NCBI RefSeq assembly: GCF_900220975.1
Contig: NZ_OBQD01000005.1
Location: 1-64,000 of the forward strand
DNA: 64,000 bases
Origin: Rhizobium subbaraonis
GTDB lineage: Bacteria > Pseudomonadota > Alphaproteobacteria > Rhizobiales > Rhizobiaceae
Reading direction: 5' to 3'
How positions within the stretch are numbered: the first letter of the stretch is position 1; every line of letters begins with the position of its first letter. Shown here piece after piece: positions 7,486 through 15,033 of the stretch. The notes beneath the pieces are model-generated. The model made no database searches. It saw nothing but the letters and a program-made list of their open reading frames with translations, and had not been told where the DNA came from. The position numbers and the translations under genes were made by a program.

Positions 7486-7523
7486 ACCGAACGCCTCGTG
7501 AAGTGCTCACGACACACCAACCA
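7485..7523. repeat. 39-bp hairpin repeat, copy 2
   Basis: Abuts the integrase fragment and differs from copy 1 only at two bases in the hairpin loop; the TCGTGA/TCACGA stem is intact in both. Confidence 0.75.
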
Positions 7524-7710
7524 CGCCGATCTTTGAGGCGTGATCCACGCGAAATTCACACGCGCTTCCCAAGCTAAATAGACAGCCGACCAAGTTGGCG
7601 CTCAAGAACCCGATCAATAGAACGAGCTTGAGGCTTTCCAAATAATTTTCAATGCGCTTCTTCGATGAAGTGGCGCAATTAGATATATATTACCTAATAA
7701 CAGAGTTACA

Positions 7711-8466
7711 ATGACATCAAATCAAACAAGCACATGGGCATTTCAAAAGATAATCGATAAAGCCGCATACGATATCAGCGCATCTTCAAATACAGACCTA
7801 AATCGTATAGAAGACTACATTAGACACAACGCCTTTTTGGCAACTATCCTGCTCGATAGCGGCGGAACGCCTTGTCACATTGGGGATGCACAAAGAAGAT
7901 TCAACAAAGCCTTCGGAAAATATCACGCAACCGAAATGAGGAAACAGTGCCTATCAAACGGTAAAGTCACGCGCCGGAACAAGAAGCTTCAGCCACTGGC
8001 GTTCATGGCATTCGATATTGAAGGCACTCGGCACAATGGCTTCAACACTGTAACGGCGCACCCTCATGGTCATGGAGCCGTCATCTTCCACGAACGTACC
8101 CTTGCCAATTTCGAGGATGCGAACAAAGAGTTCCTAACATTGGAAGGCGGTTACAAGATTAGCAACCCGACACCGGGCATTTCCTTGGTCGACCTCAAGC
8201 CCGTAAACAGCTTCGAAGACCTCGCCAGATTCCTGACATATTCCCTCAAGTTGGAAGGCAAGCTGAAAAACAACGATACGAACTATGCACCGTACGACTT
8301 TTATCCAGCATGGTCAGTGGATTTTCCCTTCTGGAGCTTCCGTGCTCCGGTTCCGGCGCTGTCGCCTCTCCCACCTAACACAACACGAGGAGCAACAAAT
8401 GAAGGCGAACGGATATGGTCGCTTCATTCAGAAGATTGTCATCAATGTCGCCCCGACCGATCTTGA
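7711..8466 (+). CDS. Possible HUH-type replication initiator
   Basis: 251 residues, lower in G+C than the chromosome. Residues about 95-130 read LAFMAFDIEG, then TAHPHGHGAVIFHERT. A beta strand followed by an HxH-containing strand is the layout of the HUH metal site in rolling-circle Rep and relaxase proteins. A helix ARFLTYSLKLEGK (about 175-187) offers a Tyr at the position where the catalytic Tyr-Lys helix would be. The identification is tentative. The C-terminal 35 residues (from about APVPALSPLPP) look unnatural and overlap the leader and start of the next gene, so the original 3' end may have been lost by a frameshift. Confidence 0.4.
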   Translation: MTSNQTSTWAFQKIIDKAAYDISASSNTDLNRIEDYIRHNAFLATILLDSGGTPCHIGDAQRRFNKAFGKYHATEMRKQCLSNGKVTRRNKKLQPLAFMAFDIEGTRHNGFNTVTAHPHGHGAVIFHERTLANFEDANKEFLTLEGGYKISNPTPGISLVDLKPVNSFEDLARFLTYSLKLEGKLKNNDTNYAPYDFYPAWSVDFPFWSFRAPVPALSPLPPNTTRGATNEGERIWSLHSEDCHQCRPDRS

Positions 8467-8659
8467 CGCGGTTTCGCAAAAGCTCGGCATTCCTGCGGAA
8501 GAGGAGATCGGTGACCCGCTAACTCGGAGATTGATCTGGACGCGCCTTACTCGTCAACTCGGCAATGACGAGGATGTCGTTTTCGATCTTTGGATGGAAC
8601 TGGGGCATCTTGCCGACAAAACGGAATGGCAGATAGACTGGGAGGCGTCCGATTATTGA
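8399..8659 (+). CDS. Hypothetical island protein, 86 residues
   Basis: ATG 8399 is chosen because CACGAGGAGCAACAA provides a strong ribosome-binding site; the longer upstream reading at 8285 lies inside the preceding gene and is an artefact. The product begins MKANGYGRFIQKIVINVAPT and is acidic and mainly helical (DEDVVFDLWMELGHLAD). It overlaps the preceding frame by 68 bp. No family is recognised. Confidence 0.5.
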   Translation: MKANGYGRFIQKIVINVAPTDLDAVSQKLGIPAEEEIGDPLTRRLIWTRLTRQLGNDEDVVFDLWMELGHLADKTEWQIDWEASDY

Positions 8660-8752
8660 CTTGGTGATTCAACGTTACCAACTGTTCGAAACAGTGAGTG
8701 CCAAAAACCTTCGTTTTCTGGCTTCTTAACGTTTGTGCGTACTTGATGAGGC

Positions 8753-9199
8753 GTGACATCTTCGAAGCAGCGGAAGCATATGGACGACTTTGCCCCAATC
8801 GACCTGAATGACGACGATAGGCGCACTTACAGCAAGCTATGCGCAGCGGTCCACGATTTTTCGATGGCGGTGGAGTACGGGGAATTCATTCTAAAAAAGG
8901 GATGGAATGCCCATGCGGCTGACCGAGGCAATGCCTACTTGCTGCAATCCGCCTTTGTGACTGCGATGCTGGTCTCGTACGGACGTGCCTTTACACAAAG
9001 CAATGGCTGGAACGATTTCCCGAAAGAACTCCTTGACCTTTACGATGCGGGCGAACTTGGACAGCACGAGCGCTTCCGGGAACTAAGAAATAGGGTCTAT
9101 GCTCACACAGACCCGCGAGAATTTAAGGTCCATCCATGGACGAAGGTCCTGATTTCTGTCGCCCCCCGACATCATGTAGAAGCCGACGAATCGAGATGA
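8753..9199 (+). CDS. HEPN/AbiU2-like hypothetical protein
   Basis: 148 residues from GTG 8753, or 139 from ATG 8780 (MDDFAPIDLN); neither has a strong ribosome-binding site. The fold looks all-helical. Residues about 115-124 read RELRNRVYAHTD, an Arg-Asn-x4-His motif followed by a polar residue, very close to the RNxxxAHxD signature of HEPN domains such as those of AbiU2-type abortive-infection proteins. The preceding helix SAFVTAMLVSYGRAF also fits. It is the last gene of the island before attR. Assignment to HEPN rests on the motif and predicted helicity; no partner antitoxin is recognised next to it. Confidence 0.5.
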   Translation: MTSSKQRKHMDDFAPIDLNDDDRRTYSKLCAAVHDFSMAVEYGEFILKKGWNAHAADRGNAYLLQSAFVTAMLVSYGRAFTQSNGWNDFPKELLDLYDAGELGQHERFRELRNRVYAHTDPREFKVHPWTKVLISVAPRHHVEADESR

Positions 9200-9592
9200 G
9201 CGGCAAGATGATCGAGGCACTTCATGACATGTGCTTTGGGATTACCGCTCGATACGCATCGAAGTGACGACCAAATCCGAGAGCGTAGACGATAATTGAG
9301 CACTGCAAAAAGGCCTGCTGACCACGTCCTGTCTTTTTTCAGGTCTAATTCCAGTATTGAAATACCGTCTGTATTCCCGTCGTCCTGAAGGGGATTTAAC
9401 TAAATCTGTTTTCCCGGCTCATCATCCTGATTTTGGGCGCGTCCGGTCACTGCGGCGAAATGAACAATTTTTTACATAGCCCGATTACTTCCAACAATGC
9501 GACAGCATTTCATCAATAATGTTACATTTTGCTGCTACATTTTCGCTTATTGGTTCATTGATTCTATTGGAAAATTTCGACCCAATGGAATA
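9200..9592. other. Gene-free right end of the island
   Basis: About 390 bp without a supportable gene; it contains the right arm-type repeat and leads into attR. Confidence 0.6.
9520..9542. repeat. Candidate integrase arm-type site, right end
   Basis: 22 of 23 bases match 2487-2509, same orientation, 50 bp inside attR. Confidence 0.6.
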
Positions 9593-9614
9593 GGCCCGGG
9601 GAGCCAGTTTCAGA
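9593..9614. other. attR of the tRNA-Asn island
   Basis: Repeats the last 14 bases of tRNA-Asn exactly, then two mismatches and TTCAGA shared with attL. Confidence 0.85.
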
Positions 9615-9615
9615 A

Positions 9616-9645
9616 GGGCTGCGCCACAACGGCGCGGCCCTTTTT
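9616..9645 (+). terminator. Ancestral tRNA-Asn terminator, displaced by the island
   Basis: Stem GGGC-T-GCGCC / GGCGC-G-GCCC around ACAAC, followed by TTTTTC. Its position right after attR suggests it ended the tRNA-Asn transcript before integration. Confidence 0.75.
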
Positions 9646-9781
9646 CATTTTCGCCCTATCATCGCGTCTGTGGAACTCTGGACGACCCGTGGGTATTTAC
9701 AGCCCATCCGGGACCGGGGTGATGGCGTGATCACGTTGTACGCCGCCCGACCGTCCACGAAGCATCGACGCGAGGATCGTG

Positions 9782-10087
9782 ATGGCCATTTCCCCCTCCC
9801 AATGCCGCGCTGCGCGGGCTCTGATCGAATGGAGTGAGGAACGGCTTGCCAAGGCCGCCCGCGTTTCCGATCGCACGATCATCGACTTCGAGCGCGGCAG
9901 CAAGGTGCCGCCGTCGGCCTCGCTGGAAGCGATCGAAAAGGCGCTTCTTGCGGCGGGCGTCGAAATGATCAGTGAAGACAATGCCGGCCCGGGTGTGCGA
10001 TTGAAGCAGGGCGGCAACGAGGAACAGGCGGGAGCATCGATGGAGAGGGGTGGCAGATCGAGCAGAGCGGGCGAACGCATCAGATGA
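9782..10087 (+). CDS. XRE-family transcriptional regulator
   Basis: 101 residues. A helix-turn-helix of the Cro/C1 type covers about residues 6-60: ARALIEWSEERLAKAARVSD followed by TIIDFERGSKVPP and AIEKALLAAGVEMI. This compact form, with the partly conserved IEKALLAAGVE(F/M)I ending, is common in alphaproteobacteria. The C-terminal 30 residues are low-complexity. The stop overlaps the photolyase start as ATGA (10084-10087), which indicates translational coupling and a possible regulatory link. Met 9782 is preferred to the adjacent GTG at 9779. Confidence 0.85.
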   Translation: MAISPSQCRAARALIEWSEERLAKAARVSDRTIIDFERGSKVPPSASLEAIEKALLAAGVEMISEDNAGPGVRLKQGGNEEQAGASMERGGRSSRAGERIR

Positions 10088-11565
10088 GCGCGGGCAAGGC
10101 GTTGCCGGCCGATGCGGCCCCCGTCATCCTGTGGTTTCGCCGCGATCTCAGGCTTCACGACAACCATGCGCTGGCCGCCGCGGCCAGCAGCGGTCGGCCA
10201 GTGGTGCCGCTCTTCATTCTGGAAGACGGCAATGACGACGCCATGCCCTATGGTGCAGCGCAGGCCTGGTGGCTGCATCGCTCGCTGGAGCGGCTGACCG
10301 CACGTCTGGAGGCGATCGGCAGCCGGCTGATTCTGCGGCGGGGCGGAGCGGCGGACACTGTCTTCTCCGTCGCGGACGAGACCGGTGCTGACGCCGTCTT
10401 CTGGAACCGGCGCCACGACGCTTGCGGGATCGAGATCGACAGCGCGCTGAAGGCGGGCTTGCGTGCGCGGGGAATCGACGCCCAGAGCTTTGCCGGGCAG
10501 CTCTTGCATGATCCCACGCGCCTGAAGACGAAGACCGGTGGATCCTACAAGGTCTTCACGCCGTTCTGGCGCGCGCTGCAGCAGGGCGGGGAACCCGATA
10601 CGCCGATAGACGCGCCCAGTTCGGTTCGTTCGCCCGAACGCTTTCCCGCCAGCGACCGTCTCGACGATTGGTCTCTGCTTCCGACAAAGCCCGATTGGGC
10701 CAGCCGGTTCGGTGAGGTCTGGACACCGGGAGAAGAGGGCGCGCAGGCGCGACTATCGGTCTTCGTGGCGGATCGGATCGGCGACTATGACCGTACCCGT
10801 GATTTTCCCGCCATTGACGGAACCTCGCAGCTTTCGCCGCATCTGGCCTTCGGCGAGATATCCCCCGCAGTGCTGTGGCATGCCGCGCGCCTTGATGAAG
10901 GCAGCCGCTGGACGGAGGGTCTCGTCACCTTCCGGAAGGAACTCGCCTGGCGCGATTTCTCCTACCACCTGCTCTATCATCACCGAAAGCTCGACAGCGA
11001 AAACATCGACCGCCGCTTCGACGCGTTCGAATGGCGACGCGACGATGAGCGTTTTGCGGCCTGGACCAGGGGGATGACGGGATATCCGATCGTTGATGCC
11101 GGTATGCGTCAACTCTGGAAGCACGGCTATATGCACAACCGGGTGCGGATGATCACGGCATCCTTCCTGATCAAGGACCTGCTGATCGACTGGCGGCGCG
11201 GCGAACAGTGGTTTCGCGACACGCTTCTGGATGCCGATCCGGCCTCCAATGCGGCGAGCTGGCAATGGGTGGCCGGATGCGGCGCCGACGCCGCGCCCTT
11301 CTTCCGCATCTTCAATCCCGTCCTGCAGGGCGAAAAATTCGATCCGGATGGCTCTTACGTGAAGGCCTTCGTGCCGGAACTCGCGGAGATGCCGGCAAAG
11401 TACGTCCACCGGCCGTTCGAAGCGCCGGCACCCGTCCTCAGGCAGGCCGGCATCGCTCTCGGGACAGACTATCCGCAGCCTCTCGTCGACCATCGCGCAG
11501 CCCGCGACCGGGCGATGGAGGTGTTCGCCCGGATCAGGGGCGGACACGCCGGCGAAGGGGACTGA
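10084..11565 (+). CDS. phrB: Deoxyribodipyrimidine photo-lyase
   Basis: 493 residues, normal for class I CPD photolyases. Residues 12-150 form the antenna-binding alpha/beta domain opening VILWFRRDLRLHDNHALAAA. The C-terminal FAD domain contains FRKELAWRDFSYHLLYH, the WLxxGMRQLWKHGYMHNR-type box (GMRQLWKHGYMHNRVRM) and the strongly conserved run from LDADPASNAASWQW to RIFNPVLQGEKFDP. It repairs cyclobutane pyrimidine dimers in DNA using blue light. Translationally coupled to the upstream XRE gene. Confidence 0.95.
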   Translation: MSAGKALPADAAPVILWFRRDLRLHDNHALAAAASSGRPVVPLFILEDGNDDAMPYGAAQAWWLHRSLERLTARLEAIGSRLILRRGGAADTVFSVADETGADAVFWNRRHDACGIEIDSALKAGLRARGIDAQSFAGQLLHDPTRLKTKTGGSYKVFTPFWRALQQGGEPDTPIDAPSSVRSPERFPASDRLDDWSLLPTKPDWASRFGEVWTPGEEGAQARLSVFVADRIGDYDRTRDFPAIDGTSQLSPHLAFGEISPAVLWHAARLDEGSRWTEGLVTFRKELAWRDFSYHLLYHHRKLDSENIDRRFDAFEWRRDDERFAAWTRGMTGYPIVDAGMRQLWKHGYMHNRVRMITASFLIKDLLIDWRRGEQWFRDTLLDADPASNAASWQWVAGCGADAAPFFRIFNPVLQGEKFDPDGSYVKAFVPELAEMPAKYVHRPFEAPAPVLRQAGIALGTDYPQPLVDHRAARDRAMEVFARIRGGHAGEGD

Positions 11566-11695
11566 GATCGGCCGAAAGACGCGAAATTATACCGGCGGAA
11601 GGCGAGCACTAGGAACGGAATTTCTTGCAAACCATTGCTTGCGGATCGAAAAGTCGCTCCCTAATCTATTGGAAAAATTGTGAGGCTCGCGAGCG

Positions 11696-12736
11696 ATGGC
11701 TATTCTTACCTCGGTACTGGACGCGATTGGCAACACGCCGCTGATCCGGCTGAAGGGGGCGTCGGAGGCGACGGGCTGCACCATTCTCGGCAAGGCGGAG
11801 TTCCTCAATCCCGGCCAGTCGGTCAAGGATCGCGCGGCGCTGTCGATCATTCGTGCGGCGGAGAAGGCGGGTCAGCTGCGCCCGGGCGGCGTGATCGTCG
11901 AGGGAACGGCCGGCAATACCGGCATCGGTCTGGCACTGGTCGCCCAGGCACTCGGATACCGCACGGTGATCGTCATTCCCGAGACGCAGAGCCAGGAGAA
12001 GAAGGACGCGCTGAAGTTGCTGGGCGCCGAACTCGTTGAGGTTCCTGCTGTACCCTACAAGAATCCGAACAACTACGTGAAGCTGTCCGGCAGGCTTGCC
12101 GAGCAGCTCGCCACAACCGAACCGAATGGTGCGATCTGGGCCAACCAGTTTGACAATGTCGCAAACCGCGATGCCCATATCGAGACGACGGCGCCCGAAA
12201 TCTGGCGCGATACGGACGGCAAGGTCGACGGATTCGTCTGCGCGGTCGGATCCGGCGGTACGCTCGCCGGCGTCGCTGCGGGCCTGCGTGCCAAAAATCC
12301 TAACATCAAGATCGGCCTTGCCGATCCCGACGGCGCCGCACTCTATAATTTCTATGCGCACGGCGAGATGAAGGCGACGGGAAGCTCGATCACCGAGGGG
12401 ATCGGGCAGGGGCGTATCACCGCCAATCTCGAGGGCTTCACGCCCGACTTTTCCTACCAGATCCCCGATTCGGAGGCGGTTCCGCTCGTCTTCGACCTGA
12501 TCGAGCATGAAGGCCTCTGTGTCGGCGGCTCGTCGGGCATCAACGTAGCGGGCGCCATCCGGCTGGCCAAGGATCTCGGGCCGGGCCATACGATCGTGAC
12601 GATTCTCTGTGACTATGGTAATCGTTACCAGTCGAAACTCTTCAATCCGGACTTCCTCGCGTCGAAGGGCCTGCCCGCACCGGCATGGCTGACGAAGACG
12701 TCGGGGCTCAAGGTCCCCTACCAGGCCGTTGACTGA
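11696..12736 (+). CDS. cysK: Cysteine synthase A
   Basis: 346 residues. Makes cysteine from O-acetylserine and sulfide with PLP. The PLP lysine is Lys 44 in NPGQSVKDRAAL, the substrate loop is EGTAGNTGIGLAL, and the phosphate-binding glycine loop is VGSGGTLAGVAAGL. The protein is slightly longer than enterobacterial CysK, as is common for the rhizobial form. It heads a tight cluster with alaX (3-bp gap) and a sulfurtransferase gene, consistent with a cysteine/sulfur theme. Confidence 0.93.
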   Translation: MAILTSVLDAIGNTPLIRLKGASEATGCTILGKAEFLNPGQSVKDRAALSIIRAAEKAGQLRPGGVIVEGTAGNTGIGLALVAQALGYRTVIVIPETQSQEKKDALKLLGAELVEVPAVPYKNPNNYVKLSGRLAEQLATTEPNGAIWANQFDNVANRDAHIETTAPEIWRDTDGKVDGFVCAVGSGGTLAGVAAGLRAKNPNIKIGLADPDGAALYNFYAHGEMKATGSSITEGIGQGRITANLEGFTPDFSYQIPDSEAVPLVFDLIEHEGLCVGGSSGINVAGAIRLAKDLGPGHTIVTILCDYGNRYQSKLFNPDFLASKGLPAPAWLTKTSGLKVPYQAVD

Positions 12737-12739
12737 TCG

Positions 12740-13483
12740 ATGACAAAGCTCGTTGCCGCGCTCTTCCGCGACGATTTTTACCTGTCCACGACCGAAGCGG
12801 TGGTGACAGCGATCCATGAGGACGGCGGCATCGAGCTTGATCGCACCTGCTTCTATGCCACCTCAGGTGGCCAGCCCGGCGACACGGGCTTTCTCGAGCG
12901 TCTTGACGGCAGCCGGATCGCGCTCGGGCCGACGGTTCATGGCGCCGGCAAGGACGTCATCATCCACCGCCCTCTGGAAGCCGGCGTTCTGCCCGTCGTC
13001 GGCGAGAAGCTGGTCGCCCATATCGACTGGCCGCGGCGCTACCGACTGATGCGCATGCATACCGCCTGCCACCTTCTCTCGGTCGTCTGTCCGTTCCCGA
13101 TCACCGGTGCCGCGGTCGGCGAGGAGGAGAGCCGGGTCGACTTCGACATGAGCGAGACCATCGACCGCGACGAGGTGACGGCGCAAATGATGAAGCTTGT
13201 CGAAGATAACCACCCGATCTACGTCCAGTGGATCACCGACGAGGAACTTGCCGCCAATCCGCGCATTGTGAAGTCAAAGAACGTTCGCCCCCCGATGGGC
13301 CTTGGCCGCGTCAGCCTCGTTTGCATCGGAGAGAATTCGTCTGTGGACAGCCAGCCATGCGGGGGAACCCATGTTTCGGAGACCCAGGAGGTCGGCGCGA
13401 TCCACATTTCCAAGATCGAGAAGAAGGGCAAGGAGAACAGGCGATTCCGCATTCGGTTCGGAACGCCTACGTCCACCCCTTAA
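12740..13483 (+). CDS. Alanyl-tRNA editing protein, AlaX type
   Basis: 247 residues, resembling the editing domain of alanyl-tRNA synthetase. It hydrolyses Ser (or Gly) mischarged on tRNA-Ala. The zinc site is visible as HTACH (about 106-110) and CGGTH (about 208-212). The N-terminal beta-barrel segment ATSGGQPGDTG is the conserved glycine motif preceding it. Its position directly after cysK and before sseA is a conserved-looking arrangement; serine is the precursor for cysteine and also the main misacylation substrate, which may explain the pairing. Confidence 0.9.
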   Translation: MTKLVAALFRDDFYLSTTEAVVTAIHEDGGIELDRTCFYATSGGQPGDTGFLERLDGSRIALGPTVHGAGKDVIIHRPLEAGVLPVVGEKLVAHIDWPRRYRLMRMHTACHLLSVVCPFPITGAAVGEEESRVDFDMSETIDRDEVTAQMMKLVEDNHPIYVQWITDEELAANPRIVKSKNVRPPMGLGRVSLVCIGENSSVDSQPCGGTHVSETQEVGAIHISKIEKKGKENRRFRIRFGTPTSTP

Positions 13484-13495
13484 GGAGCAGATTCT

Positions 13496-14350
13496 TTGAC
13501 CGCACCCAAGAGCAAGTTCGTCGTCAGCCCCGACTGGGTGCAAAAGCAGCTGGGCGCGCCCGCCTTCCATATTGTCGATGCCTCGTGGTATCTGCCGGCG
13601 CAAAACAGGAACGGTGCGGCGGAATATGCCGCCGGTCATATTCCGGGTGCTGTCTTCTACGACCAGGATGCCATCGCCGACCATTCCACGGGCCTGCCGC
13701 ACAGCGTTCCCGCACCCGAGGCGTTTGCGCAGTCGATGGAGAAGCTTGGCATCTCCGATACCGATACGATAGTCGTCTATGACGGTCCGGGCATCTTTAC
13801 CGCGCCGCGGGTTTGGTGGCTGCTGCGCATCATGGGCGCCCGCGACGTCTTCGTCATGGACGGCGGTCTGGACGGCTGGAAGCGAGACGGCCGGCCGCTG
13901 GAGACCGACCTGCCGGAGCCGCGTGTCGGCCATTTCCGGCCAAAGTTCAACAAGGACGCGATCACGTCCTACGATGAGATGTTTGCCATCGTATCCGGCG
14001 GCGGTCGCCAGATTGCGGATGCGCGTAGCCTCGGCCGCTTCGCCGGCGAGGAGGCCGAGCCGCGGGCGGGGATGCGCTCCGGCCATATGCCCGGAGCCCG
14101 CAGCATGCCCTCGGGTTCCTTTTCGGTCGAGGGCAGGCTGAAGGACCTGGACGGGCTGAAGGCGACCTTCGAGGCTGCCGGGATCGATCTTGCCGCGCCG
14201 GTGGTGACGACGTGCGGATCGGGTATCACGGCAGCGATCATCACCCTGGCGCTGCATTCCCTCGGTCACGAGAACAACACGCTCTACGACGGCTCGTGGT
14301 CGGAATGGGGCGCCAGGTCGGACACCCCCGTCGTCACCGGGCGGGGGTGA
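13496..14350 (+). CDS. sseA: 3-mercaptopyruvate / thiosulfate sulfurtransferase
   Basis: 284 residues with two rhodanese domains (about 14-135 and 155-280). The catalytic Cys 240 lies in TTCGSGITAA; the CGSG(I/V)T loop is typical of mercaptopyruvate sulfurtransferases. The inactive N-terminal domain has AGHIPGAVFYD and DGGLDGWKRDG. TTG 13496 is the start, following an AAGGAG site at 13482-13487. Transfers sulfur from 3-mercaptopyruvate to thiol acceptors or cyanide, in line with its neighbours cysK and alaX. Confidence 0.93.
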   Translation: MTAPKSKFVVSPDWVQKQLGAPAFHIVDASWYLPAQNRNGAAEYAAGHIPGAVFYDQDAIADHSTGLPHSVPAPEAFAQSMEKLGISDTDTIVVYDGPGIFTAPRVWWLLRIMGARDVFVMDGGLDGWKRDGRPLETDLPEPRVGHFRPKFNKDAITSYDEMFAIVSGGGRQIADARSLGRFAGEEAEPRAGMRSGHMPGARSMPSGSFSVEGRLKDLDGLKATFEAAGIDLAAPVVTTCGSGITAAIITLALHSLGHENNTLYDGSWSEWGARSDTPVVTGRG

Positions 14351-14354
14351 GACG

Positions 14355-14921
14355 ATGCCGTCGAGAAAGACGCCGGACGCGATATTGGCGCACATAACCG
14401 AACTGCGCATGACCGCACCGCCGAAACAGAGTTTGCCCGTGCCGGTCAACATCCAGACCGCCATCATGCGGGTGCCGGAAATTCCGCTGGCTTACTACCG
14501 CTTCCTCTATACCCAGGTTGGCAGACGCTGGCACTGGGTGGAGCGCCTGCGCATGGACGACGCGGCCCTTGCGGCCATCGTCCACGACAAGCGCACGACG
14601 GTATCGGTGCTCTACGTCGATGGCGCCCCGGCCGGCTTCTTCGAGCTTTTCCAGGGGGACCCGGATACGACGGAGCTCGTTCATTTCGGCCTGTTCGAAC
14701 GTGCGCTCGGTCTCGGGCTTGGCAAGTGGTTCCTGCTCCAGGCACTCTATGCCGCCTGGGCCACGGCACCGCAGGCGCTGACCGTCACCACCAACAATCT
14801 GGACCATCCCCGCGCCCTGCAGCTCTACCAGATGTTCGGCTTTTCGCCGGTCGGCATGCACGACGTCGAGGTGCGGCCGCTGTCGGACGACGAATTGCTG
14901 GACCTTGCCCGCCGGAGCTGA
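14355..14921 (+). CDS. GNAT-family N-acetyltransferase
   Basis: 188 residues. The acetyl-CoA-binding fold is indicated by VSVLYVDGAPAGFFELF (strands), then FGLFERALGLGLGKWFLLQA, where the GLGLGKW loop matches the R/Q-x-x-G-x-G/A pyrophosphate-binding motif, and by LTVTTNNLDHPRALQLYQMF, the usual C-terminal helix and strand. The substrate cannot be told. It starts 4 bp after the sulfurtransferase stop, so it is probably in the same operon. Confidence 0.85.
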   Translation: MPSRKTPDAILAHITELRMTAPPKQSLPVPVNIQTAIMRVPEIPLAYYRFLYTQVGRRWHWVERLRMDDAALAAIVHDKRTTVSVLYVDGAPAGFFELFQGDPDTTELVHFGLFERALGLGLGKWFLLQALYAAWATAPQALTVTTNNLDHPRALQLYQMFGFSPVGMHDVEVRPLSDDELLDLARRS

Positions 14922-15033
14922 ATGGCCGGCTTTCGTCAAGGAAGATGAATGCCGGCCGAATGGCCGGTTCAGCGATGCTTCAAGCTGCATACCTATCCTG
15001 GGTCGGCAATGAAACAGCTTGAGGAAACGTCCG

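Larger units (their letters stand above)
7080..7710. other. Gene-free, repeat-bearing stretch of the island
   Basis: About 630 bp with no convincing gene. It holds TGTCTCA-like repeats next to the resolvase start, two copies of a 39-bp hairpin repeat and a 45-bp copy of integrase coding sequence, then an A+T-rich leader to the next gene. A 79-codon minus-strand frame at 7144-7383 covers one repeat but has no supporting features. Confidence 0.7.
2384..9614. mobile_element. 7.2-kb genomic island integrated in tRNA-Asn
   Basis: Bounded by a 22-bp direct repeat (20/22 identical) overlapping the tRNA-Asn 3' end at 2384-2405 and recurring at 9593-9614. It starts with a tyrosine recombinase reading away from the tRNA. 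It also contains a serine recombinase, a possible Rep protein and several short unknown genes, and is visibly richer in A+T than its surroundings. Each junction is followed by its own hairpin terminator, as expected if the element brought a replacement 3' flank for the tRNA. No structural or conjugation genes are seen, so it is a small island or satellite-like element rather than a full prophage. Confidence 0.85.

Noticed and set aside
7241-7523. Hairpin repeats around an integrase-derived segment taken as a mini-CRISPR with a self-matching spacer
   Set aside because: Only two repeats about 205 bp apart, and the integrase match abuts one repeat and does not fill the spacer; no cas genes in the window.
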